NCBI GenBank assembly: GCA_028829895.1
Contig: CM054180.1
Location: 88,165,135 to 88,229,134 of the forward strand
Direction of reading: 5' to 3'
DNA length: 64,000 bases
Source of the DNA: Sinotaia quadrata
Taxonomy: Eukaryota; Mollusca; Gastropoda; Architaenioglossa; Viviparidae
Numbering within the stretch: position 1 is the first letter of the stretch; the number at the start of each line of letters is the position of its first letter. Positions 53,401 through 61,799 of this stretch are shown here, one piece after another. Both the position numbers and the translations under genes were made by a program. Under the pieces are notes generated by a model. That model saw only the letters and a program-made list of their open reading frames with translations. It ran no database searches and was not told the origin of the DNA.

Positions 53401-56400
53401 GTAAAGTAGATAGTCACATTCATTTTTTTTCTAGTTAATATTGTACAAATCTTTTATGCTGAAAATGTGTTATCTGATAAGGTTGTGTACAAAAAATTAT
53501 GATGATAGCTGTAATACTTTTGAGATATCATTGATTTAGTGTCCTAATTTATGATTGTTCTTTCAGATAACCTGATTTTTCATGTTCATTACAAGTGAAA
53601 TATAAAACACAAGAAATAGTCCAACAGTTCTAATTAGCATAGTCACAGGTGACAGGAAAAATAAAGAAAGAAGATATAATGCAAATTGACATTTCAGTTT
53701 ATTCTAAATTGTCAAGGAAAATATGCTTTTGTTATATAAAACTGCTTACAAAATACATCAAGCAGAAACATTCATGGTATCATACTATATGCATCTAATG
53801 AACAAACTACATCCAGAATGCATTTAATTAAATCATTTGCCATGTTATTTTTCCAGAGGTGCTGCCATGAATCTGAGAAAATTATTGGAAGTTGAAAATG
53901 ACCATTTTAGCAAAAAAGAAATGCAGTAACCAAATGTTATACAGAAAACCTAAACAAATTGTCAAAGCTCTGAAACTACACATCACAGTGTTTATTCACA
54001 TTTAAAATTTATAAACTGTGCATAGTACAATAAATATATAAAAATAATTTTTATTTAATCACAATGATTTTCATTTTGCTGTACAGTTTTTATTTACAAA
54101 GAAAATGAAAATGGATAAATGGTCACAACTCTGAAACTATGCATAAAGCAGGGTTCATTGTTTAATATTGGTCTGCAGGATGTAATCCATTTAACTGAAG
54201 ATCTGATGTTATGTTTAACTTTTTATTTGTTTTAATATTTTTGCAATACAAATTTAATAAATGTTACCCATTATCTTATTCTTAAAATATTCTTGGTACA
54301 AAAGCATTCTATACGCATAATTCATAGAAATAAAAAGCTGTTTAACACAAATGCTATTACTAATTATAACAGAATATTAAGCAAAACATATATTTTTATT
54401 TTAAAGGTTTTGAGACAAGTATTACAGCTTTGATAAATATGTATGAAAACTTTATTGTTAAAACAGTTCTCTACCCATATGTATATGAATTATTATACAG
54501 TGTAATATCAACTTCTGTTCTGGAATAAATTTTGTTCTTGTATTGTAAAATTTAAAGGATTTTGAAGAAAAGCAAAGAATATTCTGGGAAAATAAATGAT
54601 AATATAAGTCCCTTGAGAAGTGAAAGTGTACATACCATGAAAGACAGAACAAGTTCCATGAGAGATAGTAGAGCAAGTCCAGTGAGAGATGTCAATGTTG
54701 ATGTTTTGAGAGATGATGGTACAGAGTCCTTGAGAGATGATGCCACAGACTGTATGAGAAATAGAAATAATAACTCAACAGAAAGAAACGAGAGCTCCGA
54801 TGAGGAACTGGAACTTGCACAAAATTTGATGTTACAGGTACTTTCTTGTCAATGAGACATTTTCTTAATTTATAATAGTTTCTGAGATTTTATTTATTAC
54901 TGGAATTTATAATCTATTTTTATAAACCTATTGAAAATTTCATTTTCCAAGCTCAGTGCAAATCAGATATTAACCAAATTTAAATATAACTTTTCTGTTT
55001 GTTACAAATTATAAAGGAAAATGTGCTTTCATTTTTAAAGTTGATCACAAAAACAGGAGTGTTCATGGCACTATAATATATACAGCAGATAAATAAAATG
55101 CAACCAGAATGCATATTAAATCATTTATCATGTTATTGGTTTGGGGAGAAATTATAATTGTAAAAATTACATGAAGCTAAAAATTATCATTTCTACAAAT
55201 TTTATCTGATATCAGTCCTACATACAGGAGTTTCAATCACTAGTAATTGACTAGTAATTGTTTTAAAATTTAGACACCTACTCTTAGCCATTTTCCAGAA
55301 TTTTGAAAAAGAAATATAGTCACAAGTCCTCCTACAATTAATATAAACTTTTTTAAAAAAAGCATTCCAAAAATAAATGAATTTACTTGTATTGAGAGGT
55401 GAGTACATGCTTATAATAGCTTTGATGCACACAAAATAAATGTTTGAAGCAGCATTATTAACTAGAACTTTGTTTCACAATTTTCAAAGAAAGTGGATTG
55501 TTCATTGATATGTTATCATGTTTGCACTGAGCACAATTTCATTTGCATAATGTAGGCATTTATTCTTACAATTATATTAATTTATGTGCATTATCTATGC
55601 CATCATTTATTTTAATATGATAATCAGATTTTTAATATGTGGACTTATTCAGTAGACACATGCTCTGGACTTAACTTAAAACTTAACATACATTATGGCC
55701 AGAATTAAAAAAAAAAAGAAAAACCCTAACAGATGCCCCTTTACACTACTTGTGTATTAGGAATAATTCTGAACTATTTAACCTTTAGGAATCGTTAGAA
55801 AGCATAGAGTTAAAATATCATTAAAACCCTTGTTTTATCGGCCTTAGCAGCAGCATTTAGGATCAGTAGAATATACATTTTGTTTGGGATCTCTATAAGT
55901 ACCTTTCTCAGGTGAGGATCAGTTTTAAACCCATTCTTGAAAAAGGCATCTATGCATTTTTAGTTATTCCTACAATTAAAATACTAACATACCAGAGGAT
56001 AATAATAAGATTACTATATCCTCAGTTTGATCAGCTAAAATTATTTATATTCTAATACTCAATGACTTTATATTTTGATAATAGATTGTAAAGCAAATAA
56101 TATTCCTGGGCAGATTTCTATTCATGGTTTTCAGTCTGTTTTATCTCCCCTATGTTAGTTTAGGACTCAGAAACTGTATCTATTTCAATCACAGTCACAT
56201 GAATAAAAAATTAGACTATTCTTCCTGTCTTTCCTAGAGTTGTAGTCAAAATGTTGACTGAAACAAGTCATTTGAGAAGCATGTAAACATGTAGACCCAG
56301 GTTCCACATTAGGGCCCTTGTTTCAGCCAGTGAATTATTAAAGAAATATTGACTTGAATGAGATTGTTGGAAGGCATCTTTCACTTTCATAGATTTTGTC

Positions 56401-59400
56401 TGTGTGATATGGCTACTTAGACCTTTAACCCATATATAGGTACAGTCTGCTTTAGTCTTCTCACATGATTAGGTTTTTGCCTGCATTTTTGTTTGTATGC
56501 ACTTCTTGATAATACTATCACTGTTTGTTTATCCTCCAATTCTCACCTCCTATTTCTTATTCTCTCTCATGTGTTTGAATGATGGTTTTTGTTGTGTATT
56601 TATAATTTATAATTATTGTATTAAGTTTATATTTATATTATTAGATTAAACTATTATTATTTAATATTTATTTCAAATAATTTTAATAAACTTGAAAGCA
56701 ATAACATATGCAATAATAGTGACAAAATAATATCTTTCCTTCTGTAATACATCTTAATTATTCTGGAGCAATTATACACAATATTAACGACAATTATATG
56801 TTAATGTAAAATTAAATATAAATAAACTCTAGTTTGCAGTTAATAGTATTACTACTACCATATTATATTTATGCAGCACTAAGAAACACTAATTACAAGG
56901 CTAGCAAAATATTAAATGCTAAACATTTTTTGAAAAATGCAACGCATTATGCATGTAATTAACTAAAGAAATTAATAACTTAGTTTTATCTAAATGAAAT
57001 GCTTAAAATAAATCAAACTTTTGAGGCCTTCACTGATGCCCCACCCCCCAAATGAAACAAAAATATCACTCTGTCAGAAATACGATGGAAAAACAACTAA
57101 AACAAAAAATATATGATTTTCATAAATTATGTTTTTCTCCCTTCCCTTGAAAATTTGCAATCTCCACATCAAACTGTATATAGCTAAAATTCGGTCATTA
57201 ACACATATTCACATTTTGATCACTTTGCAAGAAGATAAATTTGTGAGTCATATCTGTAAAGTGTATGGGTCAGATTGTCTGTACTAAGATTCACGTTGTA
57301 ATTGAAATCCAAGTTTGCACAAAATTCTCACAAGGGCAAATTTCAGAAGCACAGCTTATCTTAACCTCACATTTTGATCATTTTACAAGAAGATACATCA
57401 TGAGCACTGGCCACATTGATCAAATTGTCTTTATGAATAACATTAATAAATACTCCTAAGATCAATTTTCACAATCCAGAGAGTGAACAAACAGCACTTA
57501 TCAAAAACATCAAGTAAAGTAAAACTTTACCTCAAGAAAAAATTTAAACATTCAAATACTTTTCAAGATTCATCGATTCCGGTGAGTGAAAATAGAGCAA
57601 GCCAAGCTACCCCATCCATGTAATCTGCCTGATAATGAAACCATTCTATTTTCAGCTTGAAACTTTAGCCTTGCTTTAAAAACCTTAGGACAGGCAAGTA
57701 GCTTAATGTTTATTATTTTCACAAAAGTTTCTTTCTTTATCAATATTTTAAAACCATTTTATTTAAATGATTACTTTTCAACAATGACTAAAATTAAGAC
57801 TGCAAACAAAATAACCCAAACTAATATTTATGTAATTGATTTATATGTCTTATTAAATTAAAAATAATTTTTAAAATATTGTAAAATTAATCATGCTAAG
57901 ATGGGTTAGTGTAATATTCAAGTTGACATAAAATGGACATGTCAGTACTGGCTGTAGTGTCATATATATATATATATACTTCAAGTTACAAAAAAAAATA
58001 ATCATGTCAGAATTTGCTATAGTACCATGTGTACCTCAAGCTGATATAAAATAGATTTAGGTTGTGATGTCATGTATACTTCAAATTGACAAAAATAGAC
58101 ATTTCAAAATTGACTGTAGTGTCCTATTTACTTCAAGTTGACACAAAATAGACATACTAAGATTAGATATATTGTACTTCAAGTTGACACAAAATAGACA
58201 TTCTAAGATTAGATATATTTACTTCAAGTTGACACAAAATAGACATACTAAGATTAGATATATTGTACTTCAAGTTGACACAAAATAGACATACTAAGAT
58301 TAGATATATTGTACTTCAAGTTGATACAAAATGGTTATGCTTAGTTTAGCTCTATTGTACTTAAAGTTGGCACAAAGTGGCTATATTGTACTTTAGATGA
58401 CACATAATAGACTGCTAAGTTTGCCTATATTGTCTTCAAGTTAACTTAAATAGTTATGCTAAGATTGGCTATATTTTACTTTAAATCAACTTTCAATCAT
58501 TAAGTCATCTAAGATTGATACAAAATAGTCCTAGCAAAACTTGCCATATTCAATATTGTATATCTAGTTGACACCAAACAGTCCTATTAAGATTGGCTAT
58601 AGTATACTTCGAGCTGACATAAATCAAGACCTTTGCCTTCTGCAGCTGTGACCCTCCCAGCAGTCAGTTTATATTTAATCAGCTCTAACCTTTATCAAAA
58701 TGTATGATATAATAACAAAGTTCTCATAGAAACAAGAAAAACTAATCTTTATTTTCAAATAAAAAAGTGGATTCAGGTTAAAGTTGATGATATATGCATT
58801 CCATGTAAACTAGCAATGCTTTATTCAGAATTGAAAAATACAAAAAAAAAAAGAAAAGACATGAAACATTTTTGCCCTAAATTGTGGATAAGTGATCAAA
58901 TCGTGCACTTAACTGAATTGTATTGCTGTTAGTTGTATAAATAATCATTTGCTCTTTTAGCACACCAGGCTTTAAGGTTTGTCACCCAATACTAGCATAC
59001 TGATTTCAAACAAAAGCACAAAAATAGGGACAAGACTGCTTGCCAGAATACATCTAATAGAAAAATAAATTATATTTATTTTGTTTTCAGTTTCAAATCA
59101 GCACAATGATTTCATAATTGAATGGCAGTCCAGTGAATAATCAGGCAGTGTGTTGATATTAAACATTAGAAAGAATTACCAATCTGCATGAAGCAGTTGA
59201 TCAAAGTAAAATACTAGCAAGAATATAAAGAAAGTAAAATATATTCTGAGAAAGAAATTTAAGAAAACAACAAAAAGCCTATCTGCACACATAATCAGGA
59301 ATTCAAAATTGATTTTGATTTGTAAGAAAGTTGTTTGTTTTCTAACTTTGATACTAACAAAAAAATATTTTATTATTATTATCAGCTACTACCACATGAT

Positions 59401-60431
59401 GATGATGATGATGATGATGATGACACCACCACTGAAACATCTCCAACAAATGATGATATCACACAGAAAACATATTTTTCTCATGGTATTGCAAAAAAAA
59501 AAATTGTTTCATTTTTTTCTCCCTCCCTCCCTCTCTCATATAGTTTTGATAGCAGCTTGTTTACAAATAGAGTGACATGCTTTTATTTTATAGAATTTGA
59601 GCAATTGTTGATTAATGATTATTTATGGTCAGAGTATTATGGAAACATTTATAAATGATATATTAATTTTGACTGGTTATAGAGTAAGATAGAAACAAGC
59701 AAAATTACAAATTTGTTTGTTTTATTTTTCTAATTGATAAAAGAAAAATGTTACTTATTTAAAAAAATATTGCAGGTTTTATATTCATTACACTCTTTTT
59801 TCAAATAGTTATATATACACGTCCATTATTGATTGATTGATATTGATCTACTTTAAATGCTCTTAGTATAGAAGAAAGGAACTGAAGTATGGTTTTAAAA
59901 ATAAATAAATTAATTTAAAAAAGGAATTTTCCACAGGAAAAATGGCAGAGAATAAATGGCCACAAAATATCCTGCATATAAAAACTGACATATATGAGAT
60001 CTATACTTTTCTGTTTCTGTTCAAAGTGCTGGTTTATCAATTTTATTCTTCTTTCAAAATTATTTCTCTAATTTCTTGTAGAAAATTTCCTCATTTACTA
60101 ATCAGTTAATATTTTTAATGCTTTAAATTAGTTTAATGTGCTTTCATTTTAGAAAATAAATCTGGAAACACTCCTGTAGAGAGCATTGTACCTGTCGATG
60201 GAAGTTTGCTGTATGAATGTTCAAATAAATTTTATGAATTAGGTGGGTGATGTCAATTTTCATTAATATATTTGGTTTTGTACAGCGTATTTTCTTTGTT
60301 TTGTATTTAGTATTTTACTTTTAGTATTAATACATTATCCAGACTTTATCCATAAATTGTGCTATAATGTGTTTCCTTTACCTAACTCATTGTCATTACT
60401 AAAAATGTTCTTGTTTTTTTTTTCAGGTTGA
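28942..60431 (+). CDS. ARM-repeat / Tudor-domain protein, ten coding exons, 722 aa predicted
   Basis: Exons 28942-29424, 37203-37884, 42449-42535, 44155-44319, 47236-47364, 51292-51439, 54558-54837, 59386-59485, 60153-60242 and 60427-60431 have GT-AG borders. They sum to 2169 nt with every phase matching, which strongly supports the model. The ATG at 28942 is the first in frame after a TGA. Residues 1-200 are helical and armadillo/HEAT-like. Residues about 270-394 form an extended Tudor domain: VYYVRMIGGSYFWGHVGQ, then VTVFALDFGF and a closing QAKVCCLSGLQAPP. Residues about 395-565 return to armadillo-like helices, such as LSLCALVNLS and LQAARLVANLARN. The tail (566-722) is charged and low in complexity. 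Tudor domains of this type bind methylated arginine on germline proteins, so a piRNA or RNP-granule scaffold is plausible but inferred. I do not recognise the orthologue. It diverges from PSMB7. Confidence 0.85.
30211..30590. repeat. Duplicated 135-bp segment, offset about 240 bp
   Basis: Both copies share TTTTAATT, AAATTACCTTCTGCA, CTAACATTACA and TTTATTTCAGA(G/A)TAATGT in order. Confidence 0.8.
32525..32755. repeat. About 88-bp tandem repeat, three copies
   Basis: The units share TTTCTTTCTTGA, AACTAGTAGACATAG, TAATTATAATCATTGTCA and AGGTTAAATGATT. Confidence 0.85.
34080..34375. repeat. About 45-bp degenerate minisatellite
   Basis: At least six units carry GACAGTGGCCTATACATC and a TACTAATCTACAAGT-type stretch. 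Confidence 0.75.
34620..34870. repeat. About 54-bp degenerate minisatellite
   Basis: Five units share TAAATTAACAGTATGCTAAT, CCTTATATTTCTGG and TCATGTAACA. Confidence 0.8.
35833..35955. repeat. Short duplication, about 80-bp offset
   Basis: AATCCTTGTA, TTTTCTGT and TTTTAATTGTGAA appear twice in the same order. Confidence 0.75.
36525..36622. repeat. Short duplication (about 55-bp offset)
   Basis: CATTATTTAAA and TTCAGTAGTTAGGTACATTG occur twice in succession. Confidence 0.85.
37203..37884 (+). CDS. ARM/Tudor gene coding exon 2 (Tudor domain)
   Basis: The exon is 682 nt with a TTTCAG acceptor and a TCAG/GTCAGT donor, and it enters in phase 0 and leaves in phase 1. It encodes a linker (residues 162-269) and most of the extended Tudor domain. 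The aromatic-rich barrel strand is VYYVRMIGGSYFWGHV, followed by VFALDFGFIKIV. Confidence 0.87.
38401..38436. repeat. (AT)n(AG)n compound microsatellite
   Basis: An AT dinucleotide tract passes directly into an AG tract. It lies about 100 bp upstream of the larger minisatellite. Confidence 0.95.
38535..38987. repeat. Minisatellite, 53-bp units grading into 27-bp units
   Basis: The first units read GATACAAGGTGTAAAAAGCC, then AGAAGAGTTATATAGTGTAG and AATGTCAGGTAGA. Later units are shorter (GGTGTAAAATGCCAGGCAGA). It is interrupted at 38988 by the solo LTR and resumes at 40130-40240. Confidence 0.9.
38988..40129 (-). mobile_element. Solo LTR (1142 bp) with a 5-bp target duplication
   Basis: The element starts TGTTACATG and ends GTCTGTCACA (TG...CA). 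AGAGA lies at 38983-38987 and again at 40130-40134. The interior is distinctly richer in GC and CpG than its surroundings and has no long coding frame. Read on the minus strand it begins TGTGACAGACTTC, like many gypsy/BEL-type LTRs. Orientation is therefore a guess, and an AATAAA exists on each strand. It sits within a minisatellite array, which makes its borders unusually clear. Confidence 0.8.
40130..40240. repeat. Continuation of the minisatellite after the solo LTR
   Basis: The units AGACAAGGTGTAAAATACCA, AGCCAGGTAGAGTTGCAAGG and TGTAATAAGCCAGGT match the array at 38535-38987. Confidence 0.9.
41063..41145. repeat. 35-bp repeat resembling the exon 3 acceptor
   Basis: Two units read TTTTTATATTCCAGATCTAC then AAGCATGTCACATAC. 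This matches the real acceptor of exon 3 (TTTTTATATTTCAG/GTCTAC then AAGCAC) located 1.36 kb downstream. Confidence 0.8.
41333..41530. mobile_element. Degraded hAT (Charlie-like) fragment
   Basis: GCTGTCCAACCTTTTTCAGG followed by CTGTGGGCTAC resembles the end of the hAT elements whose termini read CAGTGGTGTCCAACC. The opposite end and a target duplication are not found. Confidence 0.4.
42150..42460. repeat. Array of acceptor-like repeats running into exon 3
   Basis: After a TA tract, units with ATTTTTATATTCCAGG, ACAAGCA, TTCTTGGTTT(G/A)CAA and CACATCATATA repeat. The final unit is the functional acceptor TATATTTCAG/GTCTACAAGCAC. Confidence 0.82.
42449..42535 (+). CDS. ARM/Tudor gene coding exon 3
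   Basis: The exon is 87 nt, phase 1 to 1, and encodes GLQAPPADDAVVELSLCALV followed by NLSKTSIVIG. It closes the Tudor domain and starts the second ARM-like block. Both of its splice junctions are partly duplicated in the flanking introns. Confidence 0.85.
42508..42643. repeat. Duplication spanning the exon 3 donor
   Basis: The 50 bp at 42508-42557 cover the exon end and the GTAACT donor, and recur at 42594-42643 with about 45 of 50 bases identical. In the second copy the donor GT reads GC. Confidence 0.88.
43665..44135. repeat. 30-bp minisatellite just upstream of exon 4
   Basis: About 15 units read AAACTTGATTAGTTTTGTCA then CTAATATTGT. Higher-order repetition is visible, since blocks with ATTACTCATAATCATATTAT occur twice about 120 bp apart. 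The array ends about 20 bp before the exon 4 acceptor. Confidence 0.95.
44155..44319 (+). CDS. ARM/Tudor gene coding exon 4
   Basis: The exon is 165 nt, phase 1 to 1. It encodes an armadillo-like unit: RLIHEAGALVHLVPLLQ, then GIVLQAARLVANLARNKKHY. The acceptor (CTCTTGAAG) lies about 20 bp downstream of a 30-bp minisatellite. Confidence 0.85.
44320..47235. other. ARM/Tudor gene intron 4
   Basis: No exon is recognised. Segments 44896-44948 and 45113-45165 are direct copies (GCAGTCCACCTGGTG; ATAGTGAGGAGAAC) within a slightly GC-richer stretch that could be an unknown repeat family. The rest is AT-rich. Confidence 0.5.
47236..47364 (+). CDS. ARM/Tudor gene coding exon 5
   Basis: The exon is 129 nt, phase 1 to 1, with a TTTATAG acceptor. 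It encodes DLLHVDESDLDNQGKNLVVA and CVSALANIVYQHPNNRQTFF, a typical ARM helix pair. The donor region is repeated twice downstream with a period of about 95 bp. Confidence 0.85.
47345..47570. repeat. About 95-bp tandem repeat spanning the exon 5 donor
   Basis: The donor GAAG/GTACACTTAGTATAA at 47361 is echoed by GAAGGTGCATTTAGGTATAA at 47455 and GAAGTTCGATGAG at 47551. Between them TTATTATGATAATAGGATAG-type text is shared. Confidence 0.85.
47571..49079. other. ARM/Tudor gene intron 5, first part
   Basis: This is AT-rich intron in which I see no gene or clear element. A short local repetition (AACAAGTTGAAATGGTTAAC type with CAGGAATTTTTCT) lies near 48720-48815. Confidence 0.5.
49088..50417 (+). 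mobile_element. hAT transposon, internally deleted (1330 bp)
   Basis: The terminal inverted repeats start CAGGGGTGCACAAACC and end TTTGTGCACCCCTG. A perfect 8-bp duplication GTGTATAT lies at 49080-49087 and 50418-50425, as expected for hAT. CGGCCCGCGGGCCGC follows the left end, a feature of Charlie-like hAT ends. Transposase relics lie inside. It sits in intron 5 of the ARM/Tudor gene in the same orientation. Confidence 0.95.
49607..50265 (+). pseudogene. hAT transposase relic: BED finger joined to hATC dimerisation domain
   Basis: The N-terminal part reads KKPKIEDENHQFKEEWR, then after a 1-base frame change KYFMRH, MCLICCES and WHYKTKQ. This is a BED-type zinc finger in which the last His ligand has become Gln. 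The C-terminal part includes FGSTYLCEQTFSVMNMNKNK and LRSN, the conserved hATC dimerisation block. The catalytic middle domain is missing, so a large internal deletion fused the two ends. Stops and frameshifts are present. It resembles the ZBED5/FAM200-type lineage of hAT transposases; it is not a functional gene. Confidence 0.85.
50426..51291. other. ARM/Tudor gene intron 5, last part
   Basis: AT-rich intron with two long poly-T runs near 50500 and 50765. No gene is seen. Confidence 0.5.
51292..51439 (+). CDS. ARM/Tudor gene coding exon 6
   Basis: The exon is 148 nt, phase 1 to 2, with acceptor CTGTTTAG and donor GATAG/GTACAG. It encodes GQYLVILLMHTYKNMSAIVE and SCARLLSNCFG, the last ARM-like helices. 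The open frame that continues past the donor is intronic. Confidence 0.83.
51440..53406. other. ARM/Tudor gene intron 6, first part
   Basis: No exon or transposon end is recognised. AGGCACAAAGAACCA occurs twice near 52044 and 52091. The open frames here are AT-rich and match nothing I know. Confidence 0.5.
53407..54500 (-). mobile_element. TIR transposon family, copy 3 (truncated)
   Basis: It starts with TAGATAGTCACATTCATT, a diverged terminal repeat, and continues TTGTACAAATCTTTTATGCT like the inverted right end of copy 1. Similarity to copy 1 positions about 5600 down to 4330 includes the internal tandem repeat (CACAACTCTGAAACTATGCA) and the TACTTGTCTCAAAACCTTTA-type stretch (reverse strand). 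The other end is missing or blurred close to exon 7. Confidence 0.78.
54558..54837 (+). CDS. ARM/Tudor gene coding exon 7 (octapeptide repeat)
   Basis: The exon is 280 nt, phase 2 to 0. The split Arg codon AG/G links exon 6 to ILKKSKEYSGK. A run of octapeptides with a core of hydrophobic residue-Arg-Asp (MRDSRASP, VRDVNVDV, LRDDGTES, LRDDATDC) spans about 54613-54762. An acidic segment SSDEELELAQNLMLQ follows. The polypyrimidine tract before the acceptor is weak. Relics of one transposon family flank the exon on both sides. Confidence 0.78.
54613..54762 (+). repeat. Coding 24-bp minisatellite in exon 7
   Basis: Units of about eight codons share a core (T/A)TGAGAGAT coding for hydrophobic-Arg-Asp. 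They read LRSESVHT, MKDRTSS, MRDSRASP, VRDVNVDV, LRDDGTES, LRDDATDC and MRN. One unit is a codon short. Confidence 0.85.
54995..55200 (-). mobile_element. TIR transposon family, copy 4 (small fragment)
   Basis: TGTTCATGGCACTATAATAT, GCAACCAGAATGCATATTAA and ATCATTTATCATGTTATT parallel copy 3 near 53770-53850 and copy 2 near 14950-15030, in the same orientation as both. No terminal repeat is retained. Confidence 0.65.
57208..57440. repeat. Duplication of about 70 bp, offset about 160 bp
   Basis: CACATTTTGATCACTTTGCA with AGAAGATA and later TCA(G/A)ATTGTCT appears twice with substitutions. Confidence 0.75.
57950..58620. repeat. 46-bp minisatellite in intron 7
   Basis: More than ten units share CTTCAAGTTGACACAAAATA, GACATACTAAGATTAGATAT and ATTGTA. 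The central units (58135-58320) are nearly identical and the outer ones are degenerate. An AT microsatellite lies at about 57961-57978. Confidence 0.92.
59386..59485 (+). CDS. ARM/Tudor gene coding exon 8 (poly-Asp)
   Basis: The exon is 100 nt, phase 0 to 1, with acceptor TTATCAG and donor CATG/GTATTG. It encodes LLPH, nine Asp residues and TTTETSPTNDDITQKTYFSH. The Asp run comes from a GAT trinucleotide array at 59398-59424 that may vary in length between individuals. Confidence 0.8.
60153..60242 (+). CDS. ARM/Tudor gene coding exon 9
   Basis: The exon is 90 nt, phase 1 to 1, with acceptor CATTTTAG and donor TTAG/GTGGGT. It encodes NKSGNTPVESIVPVDGSLLY and ECSNKFYEL. If this intron were retained the frame would stop after one extra Gly, so both isoforms end almost identically. 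Confidence 0.78.
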
Positions 60432-60964
60432 AGCTGTTCATCACATTTTCAGAGTAGTTTTTAGGAACATTTTAAACATTCATATTTTCACTCATACACC
60501 ATTCATATTGGAAAGGTCACACTGGAAGACTGTTGGGCTTTGGACCTGATACAGTCAAGATCATACTCACACCATTTACATACTTGTTACAAAATATTAT
60601 GCTTGCAACATTTTTTTTGCAAGTTACACTACATCTCTCTTTGTAAGTACGTTTACAGTTGAACATCGATTGTCCAGGCTAATTGGGACAAGTTTGGTTC
60701 AGTATCTAGTTTATATGAAATGAAATGTAATTAGACCTGCAATTGTATACGAAGTTATTACTCCTGTATTTTGAAATATGCAAATCACTTCCCCCCCCCC
60801 CCTCCAACCACACTCACAACAGACAAGAGTACAATAGACAGTGACACATCTAGGTCACTGGAGACTGAGTCCACACAGTCTCTAAAGCCAAAATTTGATT
60901 TTTAGTTCCTGTAATGACAAATTAAGACTATTTTTCTGCTATACTGCATACATCTTCAAATAAA
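60427..60964 (+). CDS. ARM/Tudor gene terminal exon: stop codon and 3' UTR
   Basis: After a strong T-tract acceptor, the first five bases (GT TGA) complete a Gly codon and give the stop at 60429-60431. The rest is 3' UTR. An AATAAA polyadenylation signal candidate lies at 60959-60964. The true cleavage site cannot be fixed from sequence alone. Confidence 0.6.
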
Positions 60965-61074
60965 TAGTCAGAAATGAGAGCATTAAGTGGCAAGATTCAG
61001 GATATTTTTACATCTTGTTAAGTCATCATTTGCGACCAGTAGAATGGAACAGTGTGAACTGCACTTGCATTACG

Positions 61075-61205
61075 AAAACAGCAAGACTGTTAGCATGAAA
61101 CAATGAAACTAAGAAGTCTTGGCTAATATAATAATGTGAAGAAAGTAAACTAAAAAGTCTTGGTTAATAATGTGGAGAAAGTAAACTAAGATGTCTTGGC
61201 TAGAA
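61075..61205. repeat. About 55-bp repeat, three copies, downstream of the ARM/Tudor gene
   Basis: AAACTAAGAAGTCTTGGCTA followed by ATAATGTGAAGAAAGT recurs three times. Confidence 0.85.
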
Positions 61206-61799
61206 ACATGGAAAGGGGAATCTAACAACTACTACAGTAGCAAAACAGCTAGTAGTGGGCAGCAGTGGTTCACATAATTGACATTTTACTGTATTTATAT
61301 AAAGTCATTTTGCACATGATTATTAGAGTAAAATTTTTGTTGTTTACTTTATTTGTAAATAGTTTTTATTTATAAGAATTAGTTTTCTATTAAGTCATCT
61401 TCACTATTATTTTAGTCAGTGTTAGAATAATTTAATCTATATTACAAACAGTACAATAACTTATTGTTCTTATTCACTGTGATGTTTCACCTTCTGCAAC
61501 CTGTCAATGAACTTTTTAAATTACTATCTTCTAACAGGTAAAAAGGAGGTGAACCTTATTTAAGATATCTAAATTCTAGATTTTTAACAAATATAAGAAC
61601 TGTTTGGTACTCCGATCAATTGTCCTTTTCCAGAAAAAAAGACAACCCTCAACTTGATATTCAATGAAACCTTATTATATAAATTATTATTTAATCTAAA
61701 TATATATTAAACTTGTATAAATTGTCACTTAATCACCACATCAATATATTTGTGACAACATATAAGGCAAAACTGTCATATTTTTAAGCTCATAGTTAA

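Larger units (their letters stand above)
54838..59385. other. ARM/Tudor gene intron 7
   Basis: The intron is 4.5 kb without a further exon. It contains the partial transposon copy 4 (about 54995-55200), a duplication at 57208-57440 and a 46-bp minisatellite (57950-58620). The remainder is AT-rich with nothing recognised. Confidence 0.55.

Noticed and set aside
59309..59575. Open frame with a run of nine Met
   Set aside because: It is the shifted reading of the GAT array; the Asp frame joins neighbouring exons in phase and the Met frame does not.
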